From CALDTK01 sp965215215 (GTDB taxonomy: Bacteria; Bacteroidota; Bacteroidia; Chitinophagales; Saprospiraceae), in contig OZ244043.1 in assembly GCA_965215215.1 (NCBI GenBank), positions 992,001 to 1,056,000 on the forward strand: a DNA stretch of 64,000 nucleotides, written 5' to 3'. The position numbers and the translations under genes are program-made. The notes under the pieces were generated by a model. That model saw only the letters and a program-made list of their open reading frames with translations, was not told the DNA's origin and did no database searches. Below are positions 17,200-26,175 of this stretch, piece after piece; the first letter of the stretch is position 1, and every line of letters begins with the position of its first letter.

Positions 17200-18729
17200 A
17201 TGCCTCAGAAGCCCCTGCCTAAAGCAATAGATGTTTCTACAGGGGAAGTATCCCCTACCCTCGAGGATCATTTTGCCCGCTTTCGCGAGAACACCATCGG
17301 GGCCGACGCGACCATCGCTACCCCGTACGGTCGCAAACCCCTGATCTACTGCGATTGGATCGCCTCCGGGCGACTGTACCGCCCCATCGAGGCCAAGCTC
17401 GCCGAGGTCATCGGACCGTACATGGCCAACACCCACACCGAGAGCTCGACGACCGGCCGCACGATGACGGCCGCCTACCGTGAGGCGCGCTCCGTGATCA
17501 AACGCCACGTGGGCGCGCACCCCGAAGACGTACTCGTGGCCGCGCACTCGGGCATGACGGGGGTCGTCAACAAGATGCAGCGCATCCTCGGGCTACGCGC
17601 GCACGAACGCCACCGAGCCGTTTTGCGGGAAACCGTACCCGAGGCACTGCTACCGGTGGTATTCCTGACGCACATGGAGCACCACTCCAACCAGACGAGC
17701 TGGTTGGAGTGCCTCGTGGAGGTCGTCGTCATCCCGCCCGGGGAGGATGGCCTACCGAGCCTTTCGGCGCTCGACGGCCTGTTCGTGGAGTACGCCGCGC
17801 GGCCGCTCAAGATCGTAGCCGCGACCTCGTGCTCGAACGTGACGGGCGTTGTCACCGACTACCACGAGATAGCGCGCGTGGCGCACCGCCACGGCGGGTT
17901 GTGCTTCGTGGACTTCGCCGCCTCGGCGCCCTACCTCGACATCGACATCCGGCCCGCCGGGGATCCGGCGGCCTGGCTCGACGCCATTTTCTTCTCTCCC
18001 CACAAGTTCTTGGGCGGTCCGGGCAGCTCCGGCGTCCTCATCTTCTCACCGAGGCTTTACACCAATCGCATACCCGATAACCCGGGCGGGGGCACCGTGG
18101 ACTGGACCAACCCCTGGGGCGAGCACAAGTACCTCGACGGTATCGAAGCCCGCGAAGACGGGGGCACGCCGGCGATCCTGCAGACGATCAAGTCCGCGCT
18201 CGCGATGCGGCTCAAGGAGGAGATGGGGACCGCCGCCATGCACGACCGCGAGCAGGAGCTACTCGGATCGGTGTGGCGGCGGCTCGACGGCATCCCCAAC
18301 CTCCACCTTCTCGCCCCGCGCCTGCGCGAGCGGATTGGGGCCATCTCGTTTTACATCGACGACCTGCACTACAACCTCGGGGTACGGTTGCTCAACGACC
18401 GCTTCGGCATCCAGGTCCGCGGCGGCTGCCACTGCGCGGGCACCTACGGGCATTACCTACTCAACGTCGACAAGCGCCGCTCGAAATCGATCACCGATCG
18501 AATTTCGAGCGGCGACACCAGCGCTAAGCCCGGCTGGATCCGCCTGAGCGTGCACCCGACAATGACCGACGCCGAGTGTCGTTACGTCCTCAACGCGATC
18601 GAAGCCCTCGCCCTGCACCACCCCACGTGGGCCAAAGCGTATCGCTACAGTCCGCGCGATAACGATTTCGAACACCACGAAGAGCGCCTACACACCGATC
18701 TTGTGGCATCTTGGTTTCGAGCAGTCTAA
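17200..18729 (+). CDS. Class V aminotransferase / cysteine desulfurase-like PLP enzyme
   Basis: 509 residues from ATG 17200 (MPQKPLPKAIDVSTGEVSPT); an open frame continues upstream to 17110 but lacks homology. Fold-type I PLP enzyme: VLVAAHSGMTGVVNKMQRIL, VFLTHMEHHSNQTSWLE (cofactor-stacking His region), AATSCSNVTGVVTDYHEIAR, GLCFVDFAASAPYLDIDIRP (PLP Asp) and FFSPHKFLGGPGSSGVL (PLP lysine in the HK motif). A CHCAGTYGH segment near the C-terminus occupies the position of the desulfurase loop cysteine. Substrate unknown: desulfurase or selenocysteine-lyase-like are possible. It is divergent from the HEPN gene; 111 bases separate them. Confidence 0.85.
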   Translation: MPQKPLPKAIDVSTGEVSPTLEDHFARFRENTIGADATIATPYGRKPLIYCDWIASGRLYRPIEAKLAEVIGPYMANTHTESSTTGRTMTAAYREARSVIKRHVGAHPEDVLVAAHSGMTGVVNKMQRILGLRAHERHRAVLRETVPEALLPVVFLTHMEHHSNQTSWLECLVEVVVIPPGEDGLPSLSALDGLFVEYAARPLKIVAATSCSNVTGVVTDYHEIARVAHRHGGLCFVDFAASAPYLDIDIRPAGDPAAWLDAIFFSPHKFLGGPGSSGVLIFSPRLYTNRIPDNPGGGTVDWTNPWGEHKYLDGIEAREDGGTPAILQTIKSALAMRLKEEMGTAAMHDREQELLGSVWRRLDGIPNLHLLAPRLRERIGAISFYIDDLHYNLGVRLLNDRFGIQVRGGCHCAGTYGHYLLNVDKRRSKSITDRISSGDTSAKPGWIRLSVHPTMTDAECRYVLNAIEALALHHPTWAKAYRYSPRDNDFEHHEERLHTDLVASWFRAV

Positions 18730-18761
18730 CCCACGGGAGCCCTCGGCTCGTTGAAATTCCG

Positions 18762-19400
18762 ATGTCTTTACCCCTCCTCCGTACCGCCTGGACATTCTCC
18801 TCCGCGCTCCTGCTGTGCTTGAGCGCGTGCGAGTACGACCGAACGGGTCAACCGGCCCACCCGGAGGCGGCGTTCGGGAACGTCATCTCGCTGCAGCGGC
18901 AGATTTTCCGCAACGGTATCTCCGCCGGCGCCGATACGGTGCGGGCCTACCCGTTCGTACGTGCCGTCGAGGGATTCTCCGAAAATTACCCCGACCACGA
19001 TTCGGTGGCCAACCTCCTGATGCGGGCCGCGGGGGTGGCGAACGCCACCGGGTGGAGCAGCAAGTCGATCCAGCTCTGGGGCCAAGTGTGGCGCCGTTTC
19101 CCCACCGATCGCCGGGCGCCCGAGGCCATGTTCAATCAGGGTTTCGTGCTCGACAACAAGTACAAAGACTACCGCCTCGCCTCGCGCTACTACGACCGGC
19201 TCATCCGCACCTACCCGCGCCATTCGCTCTCGCAAAAGGCGCGCGAGTTGCGGCAGCTCGCCGGACGAGCCGTCAAGCTGCCGCCCGCACCCGATACCGT
19301 ACTCGTCGACGGCGTACGTCTGGACAGCCTACGAACGGACAGCCTGGCCGCCGGACGCCTTACCCTCGACACGCTAGGTGCGGCCAGCGCCAAGAGTTAG
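18762..19400 (+). CDS. Tetratricopeptide-type outer-membrane lipoprotein (BamD/YbgF-like)
   Basis: 212 residues from ATG 18762. The signal ends in a lipobox (LLLCLSAC, Cys about residue 22). Helical TPR-like units follow: DHDSVANLLMRAAGVANATG, KSIQLWGQVWRRFPTDRRAP, EAMFNQGFVLDNKYKDYRLA and SRYYDRLIRTYPRHSLSQKA, the pattern of BamD and YbgF-like assembly factors. The tail is Ser/Asp/Leu rich. It lies 32 bases after the aminotransferase gene and 47 bases before two thioredoxin-fold genes on the same strand, so the four may form an operon. Confidence 0.75.
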   Translation: MSLPLLRTAWTFSSALLLCLSACEYDRTGQPAHPEAAFGNVISLQRQIFRNGISAGADTVRAYPFVRAVEGFSENYPDHDSVANLLMRAAGVANATGWSSKSIQLWGQVWRRFPTDRRAPEAMFNQGFVLDNKYKDYRLASRYYDRLIRTYPRHSLSQKARELRQLAGRAVKLPPAPDTVLVDGVRLDSLRTDSLAAGRLTLDTLGAASAKS

Positions 19401-19427
19401 GCACTTACGCCGAGAGTTAGGCACTTA
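19393..19427. repeat. 15-bp tandem direct repeat between genes
   Basis: AGAGTTAGGCACTTA occurs at 19393-19407 and again at 19413-19427, 20 bases apart. The first copy overlaps the stop of the lipoprotein gene and the second sits just before the thioredoxin-fold gene start. Confidence 0.7.
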
Positions 19428-19447
19428 AGTTGCAGCGTTCGGGGATT

Positions 19448-20623
19448 ATGCTGCGTTCGCTCAACTTCGTTCTCCTCGCCTTTCTCCTGTGTGGACCCTC
19501 CGCGGGTTGGGCGCAGGGCATCGCCTTTTTCGAGGGGAGCTACGAGGAGGCCCTCCGTCAGGCGAAAACGGACAACAAGCTCGTGTTCATCGACGCGTAC
19601 GCCGTGTGGTGCGGGCCCTGCCGGGCCATGAGCAACCAGGTGTTCCCGCAGGAGAGCGTCGGCGAATTTTACAACGCGCACTTCGTGAGCCTCAAGATCG
19701 ACATGGAGCAGGCCGCCGGCCGCCAGTTCGGTCGGCGCTACCCCGTCTCGAGCTACCCTACCCTCCTGTTCGTCGACGCCGACGGGGAGCTCGTACAGCG
19801 CATCACCGGGGCCCAAAGCGCCGAAAATTTGGTGAAGCAAGGCCAGGCCGCGCTCCGCAAAACGGACAAGTCGGATGCTTTCGCAAAACGCTACCGCGCC
19901 GGCGAGCGCGACCCGCAGCTGGTACTCGACTACGTGAGCTCGCTCAACCGGGCCGGTAAGCCGTCGCTGGCCGTGGCCAACGAGTTCCTGCGCGACCACA
20001 CCGACTACACCGACCGCACGGTGCGCGCCATCATCTACGAGGCGACCGTGCAGGCCGACTCGCGCCTCTTCGCGCTTTTCGTCGAGCAGCGCGCCGCGCT
20101 CGAGGCCGATTTCGGCGAGGAGGCCGTGGCCGAACGCATCGAAGCTGCCGCCACGCGCACGCTCGCCTCCTCGCTTACGTACGATTCCGACGCACTACTC
20201 GCCACGGCCAAACGGGCGATGGCCGACAATTTGCCGAATCGCGCCAAATCGTTCGACGCCCGCGCGGACCTGGCGATGGCCAAAGACCGCAAGGACTCGG
20301 GCCTCGCCTACAAGGCCGCCAAGAAGGTGGTGCTGGCCGACGGCAACAGTCCGGCCGCCAACCACGCCATGGCCGTGGAGTTGTACCGCCTCTTCGCCGA
20401 TCAGCCCAAGGCGCTCGCGCTCGCATCGCGTTTCGCGGGAAGCGCGGCCAAGGCGGAGCCCAACTTCGATCACCTGTTTACCTACGCGCAGTTGCTGCAA
20501 GCCCAGGGCAAGGGCAGCAAGGCCAAAGCGCAGGCCAAGCAGGCGATGCGGCAGCTGGCCGAGGGGGAGGATCCCCGCCGCGAGGCCATGGCGAAGGAAC
20601 TGCTGCAGCGGATTGAGGGTTAA
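19448..20623 (+). CDS. Secreted thioredoxin-fold protein with C-terminal helical repeats
   Basis: 391 residues from ATG 19448 (MLRSLNFVLLAFLLCGPSAG), with a signal peptide ending GWAQG. The thioredoxin domain (about 23-135) has the active site FIDAYAVWCGPCRAMS and the cis-Pro region RRYPVSSYPTLLFVDADGEL. The remaining 240 residues form TPR-like helices (MAVELYRLFADQPKALALAS). It is probably an envelope thiol-disulfide protein. The next gene encodes a paralogue with the same layout but a different active-site CxxC, pointing to a local duplication. Confidence 0.85.
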   Translation: MLRSLNFVLLAFLLCGPSAGWAQGIAFFEGSYEEALRQAKTDNKLVFIDAYAVWCGPCRAMSNQVFPQESVGEFYNAHFVSLKIDMEQAAGRQFGRRYPVSSYPTLLFVDADGELVQRITGAQSAENLVKQGQAALRKTDKSDAFAKRYRAGERDPQLVLDYVSSLNRAGKPSLAVANEFLRDHTDYTDRTVRAIIYEATVQADSRLFALFVEQRAALEADFGEEAVAERIEAAATRTLASSLTYDSDALLATAKRAMADNLPNRAKSFDARADLAMAKDRKDSGLAYKAAKKVVLADGNSPAANHAMAVELYRLFADQPKALALASRFAGSAAKAEPNFDHLFTYAQLLQAQGKGSKAKAQAKQAMRQLAEGEDPRREAMAKELLQRIEG

Positions 20624-20630
20624 GGATAGC

Positions 20631-21680
20631 ATGCCTAGCGCCACGCGCCTCCCGTACTTGCTCGCCCTCGTCCTTTTTCCTGTGTTCCTGCACGCCGAGG
20701 AGATCACGTTTCTCACCGATCTCGACCAGGCCCGCAGGGCCGCCCGCGAGTCCGGTCTGCCGATTTTCCTCGACGCGTACACCACCTGGTGTGTGCCGTG
20801 CAAGAAGATGGAGGCCGAAGTCTTTACCGACCCCGAGGTGGCCAGCACCTTCAACACGGAGTTCGTTCCGCTGCGCCTCGACATGGAGCAGGAGCCCGGT
20901 CGGGCGCTGGCCGAAAAGCTCCTCGTCGACCAGTTCCCGACCCTGCTCATCCTCGACGACAGCGGCGAGGAGTTACACCGCTCCGTCGGTTTCCTGGACG
21001 TCGAGGGGGTTCTCGCTTTCGCGAAAACGGGCGGCGACGAAGCCACGCGCTGGCATACCCTCGACGCCCGCTTCCGGCGCGGGGACCGTGACACGACCTT
21101 CCTGGAAGAACTACTCGCTTACGCGAAACAAGCCGACATCCCGCAGCGCGAGAACTACGCCTTCGCGCTCCTCAACGCGCGCGACGACTGGGGGTCCGCC
21201 GACGCCCAAGCCCTCCTGTTCGAGAACGTACGGACCGCCGACGGACCGCTCTTCGGAGCCCTCGTACGCAACCGCGCGGCCCTCGCCGAGCGCTACTCGG
21301 CACCGATCGTGGACGAGCGCATCGAAGTCCTCCTCGACGCGCAACTCTTCGGGGAGGACCCCGTGAGGCCACGCGCCGCCCGCAAACTCATCGCCAGAAC
21401 GTATCCGGCCGCAGCGGACAGCACCTTCGGCCGCTACCAAATGCGCCGCGCCCGAGAAGCCGGGAAGGCCAAACGCTTCGGGAGGCTGGCGGTGCGCCAG
21501 CAGACCGAGTTCCCGAGCTCCGACCCCGACCAACTGGCCGAGCTGGCCTACATCTTCGACTTCAAGCTACCGGGTTACAAAACGGAGCTCGCGCTTAGTT
21601 GGGCCGAGAAGGTACTCGCGGAGCGCCCCTACGACGAGGAGACGAAGGCGATCGCGGAGCGGCTGCGGGAGCGGTTGTAG
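20631..21680 (+). CDS. Secreted thioredoxin-fold protein, paralogue
   Basis: 349 residues from ATG 20631, 7 bases after the previous stop. Signal peptide MPSATRLPYLLALVLFPVFL then HAEE. The thioredoxin active site is DAYTTWCVPCKKME and the cis-Pro region DQFPTLLILDDSGEE. The C-terminal half is helical as in the preceding paralogue. CVPC differs from CGPC upstream, which would shift redox potential, so the two may work on different partners. It ends the operon; no obvious terminator follows directly. Confidence 0.85.
   Translation: MPSATRLPYLLALVLFPVFLHAEEITFLTDLDQARRAARESGLPIFLDAYTTWCVPCKKMEAEVFTDPEVASTFNTEFVPLRLDMEQEPGRALAEKLLVDQFPTLLILDDSGEELHRSVGFLDVEGVLAFAKTGGDEATRWHTLDARFRRGDRDTTFLEELLAYAKQADIPQRENYAFALLNARDDWGSADAQALLFENVRTADGPLFGALVRNRAALAERYSAPIVDERIEVLLDAQLFGEDPVRPRAARKLIARTYPAAADSTFGRYQMRRAREAGKAKRFGRLAVRQQTEFPSSDPDQLAELAYIFDFKLPGYKTELALSWAEKVLAERPYDEETKAIAERLRERL
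21015..21028 (+). repeat. GCTTNCGCNAAAAC motif copy 6
   Basis: Exact match (N5=T, N9=G), read as A-F-A-K-T in the paralogous thioredoxin gene. A 13-base variant (one A fewer) follows about 100 bases later in the same gene. Confidence 0.8.
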
Positions 21681-22126
21681 CTCGTAGCCGCCGGCGCGAT
21701 ACCGTCCTGCGAGCTACCCCCCGTGATGATCCCCACGAGCGAAGCGTACGAGTTGATTAGACGGCGTAGACCGAGGTGTATTATAAACCGAGGTGTATCA
21801 CTCGTCCAGCTCGCAGCTCGTTACAACGGGCACCCCGGCTTACTGTATAACTCCCTGATCCACGAAAGCGAAGGGCGTCGTCGGGGGAACAGGTAGGCCC
21901 GTACAGCCCACACCTGTTGTTTAACGCAAGTGTCATAATGCAACTAGTTGCATTATTAGATCAACCGGCTGAAGCTTGCACGAAGCGCGCACAGCCTAGG
22001 GAAAGGCTATTATATATTATATTCAATAAATTGTATCGCTCGTATTGGTTGCGGTGCACTAAGAGATTCTAGTATGTGATGTGTATTATCGCATTGGTTT
22101 CCAACTAATCAAAATCTCGACAGAAG
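21681..22126. other. 446-bp AT-richer intergenic region
   Basis: No credible gene is seen. It holds a repeated ACCGAGGTGTAT (two copies about 18 bases apart near 21770-21797), a 22-bp perfect palindrome (listed separately) and a strongly AT-rich stretch about 22008-22035 ahead of the subtilase gene. The composition contrasts with the GC-rich genes on both sides and suggests a regulatory region or old mobile DNA scar. Confidence 0.6.
21935..21956. promoter_or_regulatory. 22-bp perfect palindrome, candidate operator
   Basis: ATAATGCAACT followed immediately by its exact reverse complement. It lies 255 bases after the thioredoxin-fold gene and 170 bases before the subtilase gene. There is no loop and no T run, so a protein-binding site is more likely than a terminator. 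Confidence 0.5.
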
Positions 22127-24229
22127 ATGAAGAACGTTTACAATCTCGGTCTGTGCCTATTCTTGGCAGGATCTCTCACCAGCGCGCCGCTCCTGGCGCA
22201 ATCCGGGTTACCGCCCAGCGCTCAGAGCACGAAGGGGAAGGTCTCGGCGGCGCTGCTCGGTGTGGCGAGCCCGGCCGCGTCTACCATCCAGTCGCCGGCC
22301 AACTCCCCGGTCGCCGATCTGGAGGTCGCCAACGACATACCGGTCTACAACGGCTACGTTGTAATCGAGGCACTTCCCGTGACGGGGGACGCGAAGCAAC
22401 TGCTCAGCGACCTGCAGGAACGCGGCCTCAAGCACGGCACTGCCTACGGCGCGATGGTTTCCGGCTTGATGCCGGTAGGTGAGCTGCCCGACCTCCAACT
22501 CCTCGGATCGCTGCGCTACGTACGCCCGGCTTACGCGCCCGAAACGAACGTAGGTAGCGTGACCAGCCAGGGGGATAAGGCCCTCGGAAGCGACCTGGCC
22601 CGCGAGAAGTTCGGCCTCGATGGCAAAGGCTTTAAAGTCGGTATCCTGTCCGACAGCTACGACAACCTCGGTGGCGAGGCCGCCGGAATCGCCAGCGGCG
22701 ACCTCCCCGACGACGTGGAGGTACTCCTCGACCTGGACTCTACGGGCAGTGACGAAGGACGGGGCATGGCCGAAATCGTCCACGACGTTGCTCCCGGGGC
22801 CGACATCGCCTTCCGTACGGCCTTCTTAGGCCAACCGGACTTCGCGCAGGGCATCGAAGACCTGCAGGCCGCCGGTTGCGATGTCATCGTCGATGACGTC
22901 ACCTACTTCGCCGAGCCTTACTTCTCGCCGGGCGTCATCAGTCAAGCCGTGAATAAGGTGGCCCGCAAGGGGTCCGCTTACTTTTCTTCCGCAGGTAACG
23001 CCGCGCAGAAGTCTTACGAAGCGCCGTTCCGCAACTCGGGGGAGGAATTTTTTCCGACGGATACGGTTAGCGTTGGCGAAGCTCACGATTTCGGAAACGG
23101 AGACATCAGGCAGAGCGTACGGATCGCTCCGGGACAGCGGTTCCGGATCGTCCTCCAGTGGGATGATCCGTTCTTCTCCGCAACGAACGGGGAGCGTGGT
23201 GCCGAGACGGATCTCGACCTGTTCGTGATGTTCGACACTATCCTCATCAGCGCTTCTCAGGACCTCAACATCGGTGCGGACCCCGTGGAAACCGTCGCTA
23301 TCGTAAACAACAGCACGACCGACTCCGCGAGCGTCGACCTCGTGATCACTAAGGTCGCCGGACCGGACCCCACCCGCATCAAGTACGTCAACTTCCGCGA
23401 TGCCTTCACCGCGGAGTACGACACGCGGAGCTCGACCGTCTTAGGGCACTCGAACGCACTCCGTGGGGTAGCCGTGGGTGCGGCTCGTTACAACCTTACG
23501 CCAAAGTTCAATGACACGCTGGAGAGCGCGAGGATCGAGTCGTTCTCCTCCTTGGGAGGGACGCCAATCCTGTTTACGGACGACGGTCGCCGGCTCCGGA
23601 GAGCACGTGTGTATCGCAAGCCGGAAGTCACCGGTCCGAACGGCGGTAACACGTCCGATTTCCCACTCAACGGCTTCGACCTCGAAGGCGACGGTTTCCC
23701 GAACTTCTTCGGCACCAGCGCCTCGGCACCCCACGTAGCGGCGGTAGCGGCCCTGATGCTCGAGGCTACACACGGCTACATCAGTCCGATCGGGATCACC
23801 GGCCTACTCGCCCTCACGGCGGGGGACATGGACAACCCGCTTACCCCCGGCTTCGATCGTTCTTTCGACTTCAAAACCGGCTACGGCTTCGTGCGCGCCG
23901 ACAAAGCGCTCAAGATCCTCGGCTACGGTCGACGCATCCTTACCGGTCGCGGTGACCTCGCCGAAGACGCGGAGACGTTCGTCAACGAGCAGTCCGTGGC
24001 TCTCTTCCCGAATCCTTCCAGCGGTCCGGTCACGTTCCGCGCCAGCAGCGAGAACGAGGAGGCCGTAACGCTCACGTTACACAACTCGGTCGGACAGCAG
24101 GTCTTCGCCGAGGAGTTCGAGCAGCCGATCGACTTCACCGAGGATTTCAGTGCCCTACCTAAGGGTATGTACATCGCCCGCGTGCACATCGGCGGGGAAG
24201 TAACCACGCAGACGCTCGTGTTCGAGTAG
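22127..24229 (+). CDS. Secreted S8 (subtilase) family peptidase with type IX sorting tail
   Basis: 700 residues, signal peptide ending PLLAQ. The peptidase domain spans about 165-600: VGILSDSYDNLGG has the Asp (D176), YFSSAGN has the oxyanion Asn (N291) and FFGTSASAPHVAAVAALML has the Ser (S531). The usual HGT motif is absent; DEGRGMAEIVHDVAPGADI (about 209-227) stands in its place. The region between has a beta-sandwich insertion. The tail is a type A sorting domain: ALFPNPSSGPVTFRASSENE ending GMYIARVHIGGEVTTQTLVF. Export through the outer membrane by the type IX system is expected, with removal or anchoring of the tail. Confidence 0.85.
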   Translation: MKNVYNLGLCLFLAGSLTSAPLLAQSGLPPSAQSTKGKVSAALLGVASPAASTIQSPANSPVADLEVANDIPVYNGYVVIEALPVTGDAKQLLSDLQERGLKHGTAYGAMVSGLMPVGELPDLQLLGSLRYVRPAYAPETNVGSVTSQGDKALGSDLAREKFGLDGKGFKVGILSDSYDNLGGEAAGIASGDLPDDVEVLLDLDSTGSDEGRGMAEIVHDVAPGADIAFRTAFLGQPDFAQGIEDLQAAGCDVIVDDVTYFAEPYFSPGVISQAVNKVARKGSAYFSSAGNAAQKSYEAPFRNSGEEFFPTDTVSVGEAHDFGNGDIRQSVRIAPGQRFRIVLQWDDPFFSATNGERGAETDLDLFVMFDTILISASQDLNIGADPVETVAIVNNSTTDSASVDLVITKVAGPDPTRIKYVNFRDAFTAEYDTRSSTVLGHSNALRGVAVGAARYNLTPKFNDTLESARIESFSSLGGTPILFTDDGRRLRRARVYRKPEVTGPNGGNTSDFPLNGFDLEGDGFPNFFGTSASAPHVAAVAALMLEATHGYISPIGITGLLALTAGDMDNPLTPGFDRSFDFKTGYGFVRADKALKILGYGRRILTGRGDLAEDAETFVNEQSVALFPNPSSGPVTFRASSENEEAVTLTLHNSVGQQVFAEEFEQPIDFTEDFSALPKGMYIARVHIGGEVTTQTLVFE

Positions 24230-24283
24230 AACGCGCGCTCATGCAGCGTGTGGATGCTGCTAGCTCCCCCGCGAATACATAAG

Positions 24284-24325
24284 AAGAGCCCTTATCTCCG
24301 TGCGGGATAAGGGCTCTTCCTTTTG
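24284..24325 (+). terminator. Rho-independent terminator of subtilase gene
   Basis: Perfect 13-bp stem AAGAGCCCTTATC / GATAAGGGCTCTT with a 9-base loop, followed by CCTTTT. It lies 55 bases after the stop codon at 24229. Confidence 0.8.
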
Positions 24326-24410
24326 CGCAGTAATTCTTAAAGTCCGTTCGTAACCGACTAGAGCGAGCGCCCGACGAGCACGCACCGCCTCTCCCCGGCA
24401 ACCGAGAACG

Positions 24411-26105
24411 CTAACCCTTCGTCGGACGCTCGTAGCTGGCGTCGTGCACGCCCGACACCGCCCGCCCGCTCGGGTCGGGGTTGTTCTTGAAGCTCTCGTC
24501 CCACTCGATGGCGCGGGCCGTACTGCAGGCCACGCTCGGCCCACCGGGTACGCACCTCGCGGCGTCTTCTAGCGGGAAGTGCTCCTCGAAAATAGCCCGG
24601 GCGCGGTAGCCCTCCTTCGTAACCGGAGGGTTGTACGGAAAGCGGTGCGCCGCGTTCCCCATTTGCTGGTCGCTCACCTCCTGCTCGGCGGTATCGCGAA
24701 TGGCGTCGATCCAGCCGTAGCCGACACCGTCCGAGAATTGCTCTTTCTGGCGCCAGGCTACAGACTCGGGCAGCATCCCGCCGAACGTCTCGCGCAGGAT
24801 GCGCTTCTCGATCCTGCCGTTGCCGCACATCTTATCCTTCGGGTTCACCCGGCCCATGGCGATGTCGACGAAGGCTTTGTCGAGGAAGGGCACCCGCGCC
24901 TCCACGCCCCAGGCGGCCATCGACTTGTTGGCGCGGGCGCAGTCGAAGAGGTGGAGATCGAAGATCTTGTCGACGGTTTCGCGGTGGAACTCCTCGGGAT
25001 TCGGCGCTTTGTGGAAGTAGAGGTAGCCTCCGAACAGTTCGTCGGCCCCCTCACCGGAGAGGACCATCTTGATGCCCATCGCTCGGATCTTGCGGGCCAT
25101 CAGGAACATCGGGGTGGAGGCGCGGATGGTGGTTACGTCGTAGGTCTCCACGTGGTAGATTACGTCGCGCATCGCATCCAGGCCCTCCTGGATGGTGTAC
25201 TTCATCTCGTGGTGGATCGTACCGAGGTGCTCGGCCACCACCCGCGCGTTCGCGAGGTCGGGTGACCCCTCCAGACCGATCGCGAAGCTGTGCATCTGCG
25301 GCCACCAGGCGTCGGTCTGCTCGCCGTCCTCGACGCGGCGTTTGGCGTGTTTTTGCGCAAGCGCGCTGATGACGCTCGAGTCGAGGCCACCGCTGATGAG
25401 TACGCCGTAGGGGACGTCGGTCATGAGCTGGCGGACCACGGCGTCTTCGAGGCCTTTGTACAGCGCCTCTTTATCCGTGACTACGTCCTCGACGCTGGCG
25501 TACTCCGTCCAGTCGCGCCGGTAGTACTTCACCGGAGCGGGAGCCTCCCTGCCGCCCCCACCCTGTTGGTAGTGGCCGGGTTGGAACTCCCAGAGCCGTT
25601 TCACCACGGGGGTGAGCGCCTTCATCTCGCTGGCTACGTAGAGGTTACCGTGCTCGTCGCGCCCCTGGTAGAGGGGCATGATGCCGAGGTGATCGCGACC
25701 GACGAGCCAGGTTTTATCGCGCGCGTCGTAGAGCACGAAGGCGAAGATGCCGTTGAGTCGATCGAGGAAATCCGCCCCGTACTCCGCGTACAGGGAGAGG
25801 ATGACCTCGCAGTCGCTTTGCGTCTGGTACGCGTACTCGGGGAGCTCCTCCCGGATTTGCCGGTGGTTGTAAATCTCCCCGTTTACGGCAAGTGCTACCT
25901 GCCCGTCCGGACTGTAGAGCGGCTGCTCCCCGGAGAGCAAATCGACGATGGCGAGGCGCTCGTGCGCGAGGATCGCGTCGTCGTTGGCGTAGATACCGGA
26001 CCAGTCCGGACCGCGGTGGCGCATGCGCCGAGAGAGCTGTAGGGCCTGCGAGCGAAGCTCCTCGCGGTCGGTTTGGAGGTCGAGGATACCGAGTATGGAA
26101 CACAT
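24411..26105 (-). CDS. asnB: Asparagine synthase B (glutamine-hydrolysing)
   Basis: 564 residues. Makes asparagine from aspartate, ATP and glutamine. After removal of Met1, Cys2 is the glutaminase nucleophile (MCSILGIL). RMRHRGPDWSG, HERLAIVDLLSGEQPL and LAVNGEIYNH are the glutamine-site motifs. The synthetase half has the PP-loop GVLISGGLDSSVISALAQKH (about 220-240) and GEGADELFGGYLYFHKAPNP. Length and architecture match the AsnB of E. coli type. Monocistronic, convergent with the subtilase gene across the terminator. Confidence 0.97.
   Translation of the reverse strand: MCSILGILDLQTDREELRSQALQLSRRMRHRGPDWSGIYANDDAILAHERLAIVDLLSGEQPLYSPDGQVALAVNGEIYNHRQIREELPEYAYQTQSDCEVILSLYAEYGADFLDRLNGIFAFVLYDARDKTWLVGRDHLGIMPLYQGRDEHGNLYVASEMKALTPVVKRLWEFQPGHYQQGGGGREAPAPVKYYRRDWTEYASVEDVVTDKEALYKGLEDAVVRQLMTDVPYGVLISGGLDSSVISALAQKHAKRRVEDGEQTDAWWPQMHSFAIGLEGSPDLANARVVAEHLGTIHHEMKYTIQEGLDAMRDVIYHVETYDVTTIRASTPMFLMARKIRAMGIKMVLSGEGADELFGGYLYFHKAPNPEEFHRETVDKIFDLHLFDCARANKSMAAWGVEARVPFLDKAFVDIAMGRVNPKDKMCGNGRIEKRILRETFGGMLPESVAWRQKEQFSDGVGYGWIDAIRDTAEQEVSDQQMGNAAHRFPYNPPVTKEGYRARAIFEEHFPLEDAARCVPGGPSVACSTARAIEWDESFKNNPDPSGRAVSGVHDASYERPTKG
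25349..25362 (-). repeat. GCTTNCGCNAAAAC motif copy 7
   Basis: Exact match on the minus strand (N5=G, N9=A) inside asnB, near the PP-loop coding region. Confidence 0.8.
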
Positions 26106-26175
26106 AGAGAGGAGCTAACGGGGGCGAAGGCCAGGGCGGAAGAACGCCTAAAGTTCGCACATCCGAGCGCATTCC

